A stretch of DNA of 64,000 bases, from positions 3,787,001 to 3,851,000 of the forward strand of contig OX419758.1 in the NCBI GenBank assembly GCA_948567375.1, written 5' to 3'. Below, piece after piece: positions 33,451 through 45,775 of this stretch. Source of the stretch: Lunularia cruciata. Its lineage: Eukaryota; Streptophyta; Marchantiopsida; Lunulariales; Lunulariaceae. The notes under the pieces are model-generated. The model was not told the DNA's origin. It ran no database searches and saw nothing but the letters and a program-made list of their open reading frames with translations. The position numbers were made by a program, and so were the translations under genes. The first letter of the stretch is position 1; every line of letters starts with the position of its first letter.

Positions 33451-35801
33451 GCTAGCACAAGAATAATGATAGTAACACATGCTACTCCTCTCTATATCTT
33501 CCCATATCTGCAAAACCACAACCCCTCATATCCCAACTCACATAAGAAAACAATCTCTCCAAACCATGAAAACTATAAACTCTCATAACTTTCAATTTCC
33601 ATCTCCAAAATTTTCAAACTAAATTCCCATGGAACTTAATCATGAAACCAAGAGATTGGAAATGAAAATTCCTGACCCATCACTCTCAATGTGTAATGAT
33701 CACTCTAAACCCTAAAAATGCTAAAATCCTCATAACTTTCTACTCCATTCTCCATAGTCTTCAATCTAGGTACCAACGGAACCGAAATTGAAAAATGAAG
33801 AGAATAGACTATTCATTCAAGTGCTATATGCTAGAGAGCCCTCAAGAATTATAAAAATATGTCTTCTCACATCTCTCTCTCTCCTCTCTCGGCTCCCCAC
33901 TCTCCCGCAGCTGTTCGGAGGAAGGGGAGTCAATCTTTGAAGGGGAGTTATCTCTAATCATACGATATTTCAACCTTGCCTTGGAGTTTATTTCCTCAAG
34001 TAAATAAAGAATAGAGGTCATTTCCTATATGAATCTTTTTGAATATTTTTCTAAGGTTTTCCCAAACACATATAAGGAATATAATAGTAAATAGTAATAT
34101 TTTCATCAATATCAGTAAGAATGGGTAAAGAAATATAACAATAAATTATAGAATATCAATAACAATAGAAACAAAAATGATCTTAGCAGACCAAATCATA
34201 GAGTATATTGATACTAAATGTAGAGGGTTAAGCTTAGCTGACTAGCTTAATATCTTAGTTTCTAATATCTTTTTTTGCTGAAATTATTAATTTTTAAATC
34301 AAATGTACTGATGTAAGTGCATTAATTACTAATATCAATTTTTTGTCACTATTGTATGGCAAGTGCATACCACTAAGAGTTAGAAATAACGTAAGAAAAT
34401 AAAATAGATAGAAATAGATAGGAACAGATATTTAAAGTAAATAAAATAATTTGTATTTTATTTTTTAAATATTCTATACTAATTAATTTCAAAAAAGAGG
34501 TTCATGCAACCTTGTTTCCTCCATAAGTTGCTCCAATCAATACTAGAATATGGGGTTTTTGCATTTATGCATATCAAAAACAATCAACCAACAAAATTTT
34601 GATATATTGATCTAGCATGTTAAACAAAATCTTTGTCCAATTAGCTATGTTAACTCTCCTTCTATTGTTATTCCTATAAGTTTTGTTCTTTATATAATAG
34701 ATTTATATCTAAATTAGTTGATTCCATTAAATAATTTTCCTTATATATTATGAACAATAAATATATTCTTCTCTTCCTAGTCACTACAAGATTATGTGAA
34801 TGTTAGGATTAAATCATTAACGTAAATTGTTTTACATATCTTGAAATTGTATCTTACGTTTATTGAATAAGCTTGCTTACATACTTATTATACTTATTAG
34901 ATATTAGTATAAATATTTTGACTAAAGAGATTATTAAAGTTACTTTTTTATAATGCAATGTTATATTAAATACTTCTTTATTGAACTCACAAAACAAATT
35001 TTCTAAGTATTATATAAGAAGGAATATACATTGAATAAATTATTTTGATAAAATTATTTTTTCTTTCATCTATTCTAAGACATTTGAGACATCTCAAATA
35101 ATAATAAGTTGTGTGACAAATAATGGATCAAGAAAATGATAGGACTAAGAATGAATACCAAAAACTCCATATGATCTCTTAAATATACTATTATGGAATT
35201 TCATAAATTATTTTTAGATGGATATGAAGTAAAAAATTCCATATGCTCTCATGAATATACTTCAATAGAATTTAATATGTTGTTTTTAGATTTAGTTGAA
35301 TAATATGTTGTTTTTAGATTTAGTTGAAGTATCAAAAACTCCATATACTCTCTTAACGATAGCGTAATGAATTTTCATATATTCCTTTTAGATGGATGTG
35401 AAAATCTGAAGTGGTATCTAATCTCATTGAAAATATTACTTTCAAATGATAGTTGGTGTTTTGTTGAATTTTGATTCCTTATTTATAATACATGCTTCAA
35501 AGAAGACACTTAAATCATTTAAAGCCTATATGAAAATTTTAGATTATGTCTTATTGGCATTCTAAAATATTTTCTGATGGAGATAATATTTAGCTTGATT
35601 GAAAACATATTCAATTTTTATAAAGTAATAATAATTTTCTATTTATAATTTTTTTTAGATAATATACATCTTGATTGACATATACTACTACCTTGTACAT
35701 CATTCATTTAAAGTTTACAACTTATTTTGGCATAAGAACTGACCTCATGTTTTACCTCTAAATTACACAAAATTGCTTGTCTTACTTAATAAAGATGATA
35801 A
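33451..35801. other. AT-rich non-genic stretch
   Basis: No gene. From about 33950 the sequence is strongly AT-rich with many short stop-interrupted frames. A loose repeat lies at 35156-35400, listed separately. The first few hundred bases may hold the degraded 5' end of copy B. Confidence 0.5.
35156..35400. repeat. Degenerate tandem repeats in AT-rich DNA
   Basis: A unit containing aaaactccatatg-tctc, then tttagatgga-atga occurs about three times (starting near 35160, 35232 and 35335). Within it, aatatgttgtttttagattt plus agttga is duplicated side by side at about 35274-35328. Confidence 0.6.
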
Positions 35802-36525
35802 CATATTGTAACACTCCGAGGACAAGAGAAGAGAGAAAACACAGATTGCACACTCAAACATTCGATGCCCCAAGGGAGCACCTTCTCTTTATTATATAGA
35901 CAAAGAGGATCTCCTCCAAGGAAGCTCCACCATAAGATTAGGGACACAGATAGGTGACATGTCAGCAAGCTCCTCCCTTGGATTACTTACTTGGATGGGT
36001 GACCTGTCTGGTCTAGGTCCTATCTGGTTGGTCAAACAAGCTTTGACCAGAGGGAATCTTTTAGGGAATCTTTTAGGGAATCTTGGAAAGCTCTCGACGA
36101 GACAAACCAAGGGGAGGGAAGGCCAGCCTTTCCTCTATTGGAGGGGGGGGGGAACCACACATTTTCGAGGCCTAATTCATCCGTTTAGGCCTCCGAAATT
36201 GCCTTCAAAGATTTCAGGCATATTTCGGTTCCTACTCTATTAGAGAAGTCCCCTTTTGGTGATACCTCTTTCTGATCTGTTTAGTCCATCATGTGTAAAA
36301 TTCTTCCAGATGTTACCAAACCAATTCTCACCTTTAAATCATATGTCTAGCTATTGGTTCTAAGGTTCTCAAGTCTATTTCGGTTTCTGCCCTATTAGTA
36401 GAAGTATTCTTTTGGTGATACTTCTATCTGATCCATTTTGACCATCATGTATAACATCATTCTAGATGTTACCAAACCGAATTTCACATCTAGATCATAT
36501 GGCTAACCCTTGGTATTACACATAT
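35802..36525 (-). mobile_element. Second solo LTR of the same family, inverted
   Basis: The LTR spans 35807-36520 (714 bp). It matches the reverse complement of the LTR at 30737-31475 along its whole length. Target-site duplication CATAT flanks it (35802-35806 and 36521-36525). A 12-bp unit (agggaatctttt) is repeated about 2.8 times at 36051-36084 where the other copy has one. No internal retrotransposon sequence adjoins either copy. Confidence 0.92.
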
Positions 36526-39500
36526 TCACTCTAAGGTATTTTAAAGATGAAATATATATTAGCTTTAAACTTAAAAAAAGTCATATGTTTTAAAATATGG
36601 GTTTTTACCCAATCTATTATTTTGGTACAACCTAATATGGTATGGCCTTATTTACCAAGCTCCATTAATTACCATGCACTTTTGTAATATTTTGGTACCA
36701 ACATTTGTACCTTTGTCATTACAACAATCTACAATGAGAAAACATCGTTTTAACAAATAAAACTTGCCAATAGACCACAAATTCTTGCTCTTTGAGATAC
36801 TCTTCAAGATGCTATTACCAGAGGGACTACTTGTACAATGATGCAAATGAGCTTACTCATATATTCTTTGCACATCATGATTGCATTTGTTTGGCTCAAG
36901 CATATCCATGCTCTTTGGTGATGGATTATATATATATAATGAATCATTTTCAAATTCCAATGCTTCATGTTGTTGGAGTCACAAGTTTCAACACATCATT
37001 TATAGTTGCAGTTGCCTTATTCTGAGAAGGCAATTATTAAGGATCTAACCCTTAACAATGACTCTTGGATTGAGATTTGAGCAATTCTTGTGAAGAGAAT
37101 AGAAAATTGCAAAAGTGAGAAGTAACTCCTCATGGGGTGGGTTTAGCTTTTTATAGATCCAACCACCTTGTCATCCTCAATCATTGTTTGGTTTGCAAAA
37201 GGTCATGGTCAAACACTACAAAAAATACATATACATTGACTCAATTGTTTTGATGGTATAAAATTCATTGTACTAAAAGTAAAGGAAAAACCAAATGAAC
37301 ATGGTGATTCTTGGGTCTGAGTCCTTAATACATGTCTTACTTGGCTGCCAAAGAAATATAGTGACTACAAGGTCATGGTGATCTTATAATAACACTTATA
37401 TCTCATTAATCTTATCATATCCTAATCTAACATAAGTAGGCGTGATCCACATAGAGCAACCATCTCAATTCTTATCATCTACAAAATTTGGTCATGTAGG
37501 TCATAGGCAAACACAAGACCTTCATCTCATAGTTTAACTAGCTATGTACAAAGTATGTAAAAATACAAGAACGTTAGCTATGGTTACAAAATTTATCTTA
37601 TCCTAACTACAAGATGAGTTGTTGCATGCAAAGTTGCACACATATAATTTCTTAAAAACTCCTTACTCATTTATTTTGTGATCTAATGGCACTTGGGACA
37701 AACTTCCTTCTCCTTTACATAGTTGGATGAGCTATTCAAGCTCTTTTTTATAACCTTCAATGGCTTTGTCAAAAACTAGTTGTTGCTTCTTGGAACTTAG
37801 TTGTGGAGTGGGATTGTAGCTTGACAACCAACACCTTGAGCTGGTCATTTGTATACACCTTTCTTTCCAATGCATTGATTTGTGTCCTAAGATCCTTCAA
37901 CCTCATACATTGTGGTTGCTTGGCTATGTTGTTCCAACTGTTTAAGGAGTTGAGTGGCGGTGTGCCGCACCATCAAAAGTAGACTTGCTCATTTTTTTGT
38001 AAGGTTTGTGCACTCAATTTGGAGTTCCTTTATCAGCTTGTCATTAAGCTTGGCCTTCAACTTGTCCTCTTTATTTTTTTTGGCATTTTAGGCTTGCTAT
38101 GAGTTCTTGCACACAAATATTAGTAAGCCCTTTGTAGTTCTTGCATGTACTTTGGTTACAATCATCTTAGTTTTGGCCTCCTCCAATTCTATACATAGTG
38201 CTATCACTTCTTTGTCTTGTGCCTATATTGGTCTTTATGTTGGGCTCATTGTTCAAAGACCTTGTGGTTGATGGCAAAAGCATTTGCTTGTAGGCATCAT
38301 AAGACCACCTTGTATTGCTCCTATTGTCATACTTTGCTTTTCTCTCTGTGAGAACACACAAGGTACCTAGTTGTGGAGCCTATAGATCAAAAGTTGGAGA
38401 TTAACCTATCTCTACTAGTTTGAGCGTGCATAGATTCCAACCAATAAGTAGAACCCTTCATTCTAGGTTTTGGTATTCTTGCTATTGGGTAGGGCTGTAA
38501 CCGGTAACCTAACCTATCATCATAGCACGCACTCTTGGTTTGTTTGTCATCACTTCCAGCATTACCAAGGAGAAATACACAACATTCTTAGAAGGAAAGA
38601 ACCTAAGTGCAATGCCCACACACCAATCCAAACCAATTGAGCATACAAACAAGCATGCAAGCACAGAGAAGATCCACTCACAAGAATTCAATAACAACCC
38701 TATGTGCTTTTTTTGTAGGAATTAAGCTTCAGAGCACTCTTGCTTTGACATCAAGCTAATTTCAACTTGTATTCCTCTACTAATTCCTCTACTAATAATA
38801 TTCAGCCTTCAACCAATTTGTACTCCAAGTGGGGTGGTCCTATGTCTTTTTGATAAGGAAAATTCTATGCAACTCAGATGGACATAACTTTCTTTATGTT
38901 ACTTGTATTCTAGTGTTCCAAGATTCAATGGAAATTCTGTGAGATAAGCTTTCCAATGATATAAAATAAATCATAATCTGATTGCTACAATTCCCTTGAC
39001 AAGCTCTCAAAATTGGCCAGTTTTTTGTAATTTTTACCCTAATTTCAAAATCCCTAATTTAGGGTTTTCTCTTGGTTCTGGGTAATTTTCTCCAGATTTT
39101 TGGATCAGAGGTGCATCTAATCCTACAAACACTCCAGAAACCTAAAATTCTCAATCATAAACACACAAATAGGAGAATTGACACTCAATATTGCGTGATA
39201 AAAGATAGAAATGCTCTACCTAGCTTACGATAGTATTTTCAATAGAGTTTGTTGCATCACCTCTCACTCTCCATGGACCCAAAGTCAACCAAAATTTTCA
39301 CAATAGATGGTTGTGCATTGTCTAAATCTCTATAAAATTTAGTACCCTAATCCAACCCCAAACTTTAGATATGGATCAGTTTCTGAGTTGGGCTAATTTG
39401 TGAGCTCTTTAGACCCAAGTATGCTTGATCCAAGACCATGAACTGTCTATTTGAGGAATTCACATGAGACATTTTCACAGAACTGCAAACACCAACAATA

Positions 39501-42500
39501 TTGGAAATTTTCACAAGCTGATTTAGACCACAATTTCAAGGGTGACCAAATCTTTAAACCTGATCAGCATCTCATCTCCAACTCCTCACTTTCCAACTTC
39601 AATTGGCCAGATCCGATTTGAGATTGATTAAAACCTAAAATTTCTTGAGCTCAACAATACAAACACTTTGTCAACTCACCAACCCATTTGACAGATCATG
39701 AAGATGTTTCATGAATCTCTCTAAATCACCTACTTTGTGCTCTTGGGTATGAATTTTACCCCCCTTGATTCAATTGATCATATCTCCCAAAGAATTGACT
39801 CAAATCACTTAATTCTACTCTTCAAATTATAGCCTATTATTTCCTCTCTCCAACCATGGTCTTTTCTCTTCAAATGCTCTCTCCAAACTTCCTCAATGGT
39901 TGAAAAACTCTTGACCTTTTCCTTGGAACCCAATCTCTTACAATTTTGTTATTTAGCCTCGTCACTTTTTGACAAGTGGACCCCAGAACTCCACCTTTAA
40001 GCTCATGAAAAAAATTGATTCATTCTCCAACTACAAGAGCGCATAAATTGTCAAGTCCTAGACTTGCTCATAAGTAAGCACCAAAAGGAAAATATGATAT
40101 GGGTTTTCCATCATCGACACAGAGTCGAATACCGCCCCAAAACATGCCACCATCCAATCCCGTAAGCCCTCGCGGTGTAGAATCTGAAGCCTAATGAGAA
40201 GAGGATTTGGGAGTGGCAGATTGGGAGCATGGACATCTCCTCCTCAATTGCTCTCTTTGACACTAGACCTCCACGCTCTAATATAACTCTCACTCTCAAC
40301 ATCCTCCTCCCGCTCAAAACTACTCCAACTAAAACACACCTTCCTTTCAACTCTCAATCACCTATATACATAAGAGCCCTCAAAGAAGACAAGACTATAA
40401 TCCATGTGGCCAATTGTATATATGTATATAGATTGCTCACATAGCAATAGCTTAACATAGGGATCCGTCATACAACCTATTGCGCTAATGTGGAGATAAA
40501 CTTTGCTGATTTACTTTCCATGGCTATGCAAACCACAACACAACATCATTTTGTGAGTTTGTCCTTTTGAAATTTTACCAATCTTTCTCTTTGCACTTGT
40601 CTACCTTTATCTTGAGCTCTCATTTGACATGGTGGATCTCACTATGAAGGTGCCTTATCTTTCACTATTTTTTGAGCAATCTCATGTAGGTATCATATGA
40701 GTGTTGATGGGTTGTTGATAGTAGGATCTAGTTCATGGTAGAATGGCATGAACTCCTCCATTGTTGGAGTGACTTCATTGATAGAGTATACTACCATTAG
40801 CCATGAGAGAGAGAGAGTTGCTTTTGCATTTCAATCTTTGTGGGATGTCTTCCATCATGCTTGTGTTCTTTGTCTAATCTTTGTTAGTTGGTTTTTGTTC
40901 CATAGATTGATTCTAATGATATTTCTCTTCTTTGGGTGTTGTGGCTGTATCCTTGGCCCCATCCATATTCTATCTATCATGTAAGTATCCTTCTTGTGGA
41001 CTCTTCCACCTTTGACTTTGTGGCCTTTTTTCCAATATGGGTGGCTTCTTATCCAAAGAGTGTTCTTCATTCACATGGATTGGTTTGTTTGTGAAGTTCT
41101 TGTTCAACACCTTCCTTGAAGGTCCGGCTTTGTTACCATGGGCATTTAAAAATGATATCAACCTTCTTAGTATCTTTTTTCTTTCTCAAGTTGGAAATGG
41201 TGATTTCTTTGTCATCCTTCCCCATTTCCTCCTTGGTTGGAGACTTACCGTGATCTTTGCCTTCATTTGCCATATGAAACAAATGTGCTTTGTTGTTCAA
41301 ATCTCCCAAATTCATCTCATCAGGCAACAAAATATGAGTGAATGAATTGTCAATCTTTGGTCCCCTTTTGTGTACCAAAGCAACACTATTGTGCTTGGAT
41401 GTGGTTTGTGATCCCAAGTTTCCTACTTCATCCATATTTTCATAATTTTCCTTGTTGCTTTCATTTTCTTTGCAACTTCCTCTCTCTTGAGGATATGTCT
41501 ATTATTTGGACCATTCATTTTGGCTTCTTAGATGTTTGGATCTTGGCTCACAGTCACTATGAATCTATTCTAGCATGGAAATATTGGAGAGGTTCCAATC
41601 CAATAATAGAAATTATATCTTTCTACTTTGAATGTAAAATGGAGTGTGGATTTAACAATAATTTATTAACTACTTTTTAGTTCGTGGAGTGAATGGTAAA
41701 TATTATATCAATTCAATTGGTCTGATTGTCCTTTGATCTGGATTCTATGCTTCTTAATACATATAGGAAGAACAAACAGAAATATGTGAGAAATTCATAA
41801 GAGCTTTCACATAAATCAACCATAGAAGAATAAAGCCAAACATCCGAAGAACTTACAAGAAGAGATGAAGCAAACATAAAGCGTACACAAACAACAACTA
41901 AAAGTATGTCTATATAAATAGTCTAAGATTTCACACACCAAAATATAATCTCCGTGCCTGTTATAATTTATTTCAGTTTGATTCATGTTTTGGCTAATAA
42001 ATATATGTGAATTAATATCTAAAAAATGAAAACACCTTTAAGAAATGATGAAATATTCAATGATAAACACATGCAAAACACAGCTCCATAATCCCATCTT
42101 CCACATAGCGAGAGAAGTTAATAGCATATATAAAGCTCAAAGTCATATTGCAAGTGAAAGAAATAGATCAATATAATCTCCTTTTATAGAGTCATTAATC
42201 ATACCAGCTAATAGTTTACAAATATTTTAATTTAATGTCCTTGTTTAGAGTCAGTAATCCTACCATTTAATAGTTGATGAGTATCTTTAAAAGCATACCA
42301 GTATCTTGAGTTTCTCGTCAGATTGTGAGTGATCATAACCCACAATGGATAGGATTATTCTCTCTATATATAAAATTTAGAAGTGTTTGGAAAATTATAT
42401 AATAAGGTTTTTATTAATGTAAAATTGCGTTAACAAATAGCAATCAAATTATTAAAATAAGAGATCATAAAAGATGTAAATTACATCTCTACGCAAGGAA

Positions 42501-44467
42501 AGCTAGATAGTATTTACGTTTAAATACTGTACGAGGGAATAAACACCAAATATATTCAGAGAAAGACTTAACTGACCCCATATTTAGCTGTTCCATTGAC
42601 CGATGCCCAAGTTAGCAGAAAGACTTAACCGACCCCCAAGTTCCTACGTGCCTTGAGTGAGTAGTAGCTGGCATGGAGTGAGTCATGCTGGCAACGAATG
42701 TCCTCTGTCTCAGGTGTCGTGTTCGTATAACCCCATTGCCACATGGGATTTTCGGCCTGTTAAGGCTTAAGGGGCTCGACCAAGTCAAATGCCAAATATG
42801 GGGATCGCTTAAGTCCATTTCTGCAAATATGTGCTCTGTGACCGAATAAGTCACCTAAGCATAGGAAGGAAGAGCAAGACTCTAATGATGAATCCGCATT
42901 TAAGCATAACGAAGTCTCATGCAGTGCTGAAGCACTGTGCAGTACTTGGATAGAATTGCAGGTACTCCGCAATAACCCGTGATCAATTATTTCCAGTAGT
43001 TTCAATTATTTCGACTGTTATAATTCGAGTAGGATAAATGCAACTCTTGAGAAGAAGTGAATGCCGCTCCTACACCCGATAAATGCAATGAATTTGGCTG
43101 TTGAGAGAAAAGAGCAAGTGCATTAAATGGCACTCTTCGTAAGTGCCATCGAGTCCGAAAACATTCCTGCTGCTACATTTATGTAAGTGAAAGGATTTTA
43201 AAGTGCAATTATCGAGAAGGGACCGTACAAACCATTAGTTCTCAAATTCTACATCTTTCTAGTCTTTGGATATTCTCCGGATAATTCTCGATATACAAGA
43301 CCCCCACATTTGACATTTTCCTATTCTTTAGATATTGTCCAAAATAATACTGGATATGGATCACCGTCAGGATATTGCACAACACATATGAGCGTTACGG
43401 ATGATGATTTATTTCGCGAATGAACCAAAGAATTACAGATTCAGGACGCTTGGACTTCAATCTGGTGCTCTTAGTCTTTCATTCTTGGTCTATACTTTCG
43501 TTTCACCCATATTGATGATTGTGAGAATTGGAGCACCACGCTAAAGTTCACAGCTATAAATGGAGAAGTACATCACTCGGCCCCGCACGTCAGTAGTCAG
43601 TTAGATTCCTGATGATTACATGTACAGAAGAGAGAAGGGTCTGAGTTGTTCCTCGGTGAATGATCCTATGAGTTTAGACTACCGTAGTTGTTATTCTCAT
43701 GGTTTGATTGTGTAAAGTGCATTGCCCGCAAAATTGGAACCACAGTTGGTGGGTAGACTTGTACGGTATCTTTTGGCAATCTGCGGCCCAGCACAATTGC
43801 ACTGCACACGGACCTGTTTGAAAGCCATGCAGTTTCTACACCAACATTCATCCTATGTTTCTAGCTTTCTGAACCTCAAAGTCCGGGGCAGCAGAGGTCT
43901 GTGCAGTATGTCCGTTCTCACAAGAATTTTTCTGCTGTCGTTAGCTTCGGTAGATCCTCACAGTTTCACTGTTACCTCAACTCATGTTTGTTCGATCGAA
44001 TCGTTATCATTAATGACGATTCGGACGTGCTGCAGCCTAGAAACCTGCATGATCGTCCACATGGCTCAAGTAAGGCTCATAGTGACTGAAGCTTAGTGGT
44101 CAAGTTCAGCGACAAAACATCTATGAATAATACAATCAAAAGAGAATGCCCATCGTGAGGGGATAACTAGTGGTCTCAAATGTCAATTATATATCAATCA
44201 CATATCGGTAAGATCATAGGTATCGCTTTCAGCAGCAACATTGAATCGGAAGCTTAAACCGTCTTCATCCTCAAGTAAAAGCTAGAGATTGGACAACGAG
44301 GAGAAAGAATACGCACTGAATGTGCAAAAGTTCATCGAGTTTGTAAGTAGAGCATCCTTAGGAAGAACTAGGGACGACTCGCTGACATTAGCAGAAGAGG
44401 AGGGGATTATACCTACCATGTTTTGAGGATCTTCGATTATTTGGTTTTGACAGTACCGGATACGATC
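36526..44467. other. Long non-genic, mostly AT-rich stretch
   Basis: About 8 kb without a supportable gene. Two overlapping minus-strand frames at 40970-41435 are lysine-rich and protein-like (NLRKKKDTKKVD) but show no family motif; they may be remnants of a retroelement or a small gene. A GA-dinucleotide run lies near 40803-40814. The 37.0-40.0 kb section has the base bias of decayed transposon DNA, but I recognise no domain. Confidence 0.4.
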
Positions 44468-45565
44468 ATGAAGGATGTGTTTGAAGACAATGGGCCAGAG
44501 ATTTCACCACTCGATGGTGAGAATTCGGACCAGCCTCCAAAGCCCAAGATGGCTGAAGAAGTCAATTCCCCGGGAGATGTTTCTGCTAGATCTACTAAGA
44601 AGAAGACTTTGGAAGCTCTATGCAGCCTCCGGTGCCACTACAATTCTATGGCGCATTTGAAGAGCGTGGAGGACTTCTACAGCCCTCGGAAATCTGAGGC
44701 TGTTGATACAGCAGATAACATCCATCAGATTGCTCTTAGCACATGTACACCCCGGCTCTTGGTCCTACCGCTTCAATCTACCCACGCAACGAGTCCAAAT
44801 TCAAGTCACGGGGAAGATAAAGACATTAAATCAGTTAAGGACGTCTCTGATATCGTGGACGGAGATGTGGAATCCTCGAGCGAAACTGGATGGAGTGTTC
44901 GAGATAACCCAATGGCTTCGAGTGATTCCTCCAAGTCAGATGCAGAAAGCGACGACGAGAACAATGAGCATAGTTCTCGCAATCATGGCACTACCGACTT
45001 GGAGAATGCCAAATGTTTAAACACAGCAGCCTGTAAGAGGAAAGGCACATCCATGGCTTTACACGTACAGGGTAGGATGAAGGAACCTGCGGTGAATTTG
45101 ACACAGGAGTTAGACTGTCTATGCATTTTGTATCCGGAGACTGAAGAGCGGGTGATAAAACCTGACGTTGCCCACGAGATAAGACTTCCCCGAGAAGGTC
45201 TATCGAGGTCTAACTCTTGCACTCTGCCCCAAGAAGAAGCTATGAAGAATGCGATCGTCGCTGACAGCTGTTCCTGTAATGGGAAAGACTGTGACGAGAA
45301 ACAACACCTGGATGAAGATGCAGAGTCTCTATGCAAACAAGGACTGTCACATGCAGTGGAGGTTGTGTCTCCTCCTAACTTCCTTGGTATGGATTTCAGA
45401 AGCAGGGTTTTAACCATAGTGAGTAGAAGTCTGCTTCCCGTACGATCCTACTCCGAAGTCTTTCTGGGAGGGTCGTTGTTGGTTATGTTGGCTCTTCCGT
45501 TTGCCATGCTGATATCGAGGCTCTTCTCATATGGGCCCGAACTTCACAGGCTGCTTCCTACTTAA
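44468..45565 (+). CDS. Unrecognised protein with C-terminal membrane segment
   Basis: An open frame of 365 residues from the first in-frame ATG. I do not recognise the family. Residues about 1-35 are acidic; a basic patch STKKKT lies near 45. Residues about 100-190 are rich in Ser, Asp and Glu and look disordered. The middle holds several Cys residues (LDCLCILYPETEE; SCSCNGKDC). Residues about 331-354 form one hydrophobic helix (GGSLLVMLALPFAMLISRL) with an 11-residue tail, so it could be tail-anchored facing the cytosol. The frame is open upstream to about 44423, and a good acceptor (TTTGGTTTTGACAG) ends near 44452, so this may be the last exon of a longer gene. Clean length and codon use favour a real gene. 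Confidence 0.6.
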   Translation: MKDVFEDNGPEISPLDGENSDQPPKPKMAEEVNSPGDVSARSTKKKTLEALCSLRCHYNSMAHLKSVEDFYSPRKSEAVDTADNIHQIALSTCTPRLLVLPLQSTHATSPNSSHGEDKDIKSVKDVSDIVDGDVESSSETGWSVRDNPMASSDSSKSDAESDDENNEHSSRNHGTTDLENAKCLNTAACKRKGTSMALHVQGRMKEPAVNLTQELDCLCILYPETEERVIKPDVAHEIRLPREGLSRSNSCTLPQEEAMKNAIVADSCSCNGKDCDEKQHLDEDAESLCKQGLSHAVEVVSPPNFLGMDFRSRVLTIVSRSLLPVRSYSEVFLGGSLLVMLALPFAMLISRLFSYGPELHRLLPT

Positions 45566-45717
45566 ATATGAGTTGTAAACTGCAGTACACTTCTGCCATT
45601 CTTCGCAGTAGATTTTTGGGCATTGGGGGGTTGCTCGAGTTTCTGATCATGAAGTACTAATGTGGTCTGTTGGCTATGTGGCTGTAACGACCCTTATGTG
45701 AACTTAGATATTTCTTC

Positions 45718-45775
45718 CAACCTTGATGGGGTCTTCCCATCCTTCTTGTTATCCTACGCGCTCGCCCTTCTCTAT
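45718..45775 (+). mobile_element. Solo 3' tail of the non-LTR family
   Basis: Plus-strand match to the family tail: CCTTGATGGGGTCTTCCC, ATCCTTCTTG, then CCTACGCGCTCGCCCTTC. It lies about 150 bp after the stop of the upstream gene, possibly within its 3' untranslated region. No RT body adjoins. Confidence 0.65.

Noticed and set aside
30737-36520. The two inverted LTR copies as terminal inverted repeats of one DNA transposon
   Set aside because: Each copy has its own TG...CA ends and its own distinct 5-bp target duplication (ATCCC and CATAT), so they are separate insertions.
40970-41435. Lysine-rich minus-strand frames as a gag gene
   Set aside because: No zinc knuckle, capsid motif or adjoining pol sequence; kept only as a remark.
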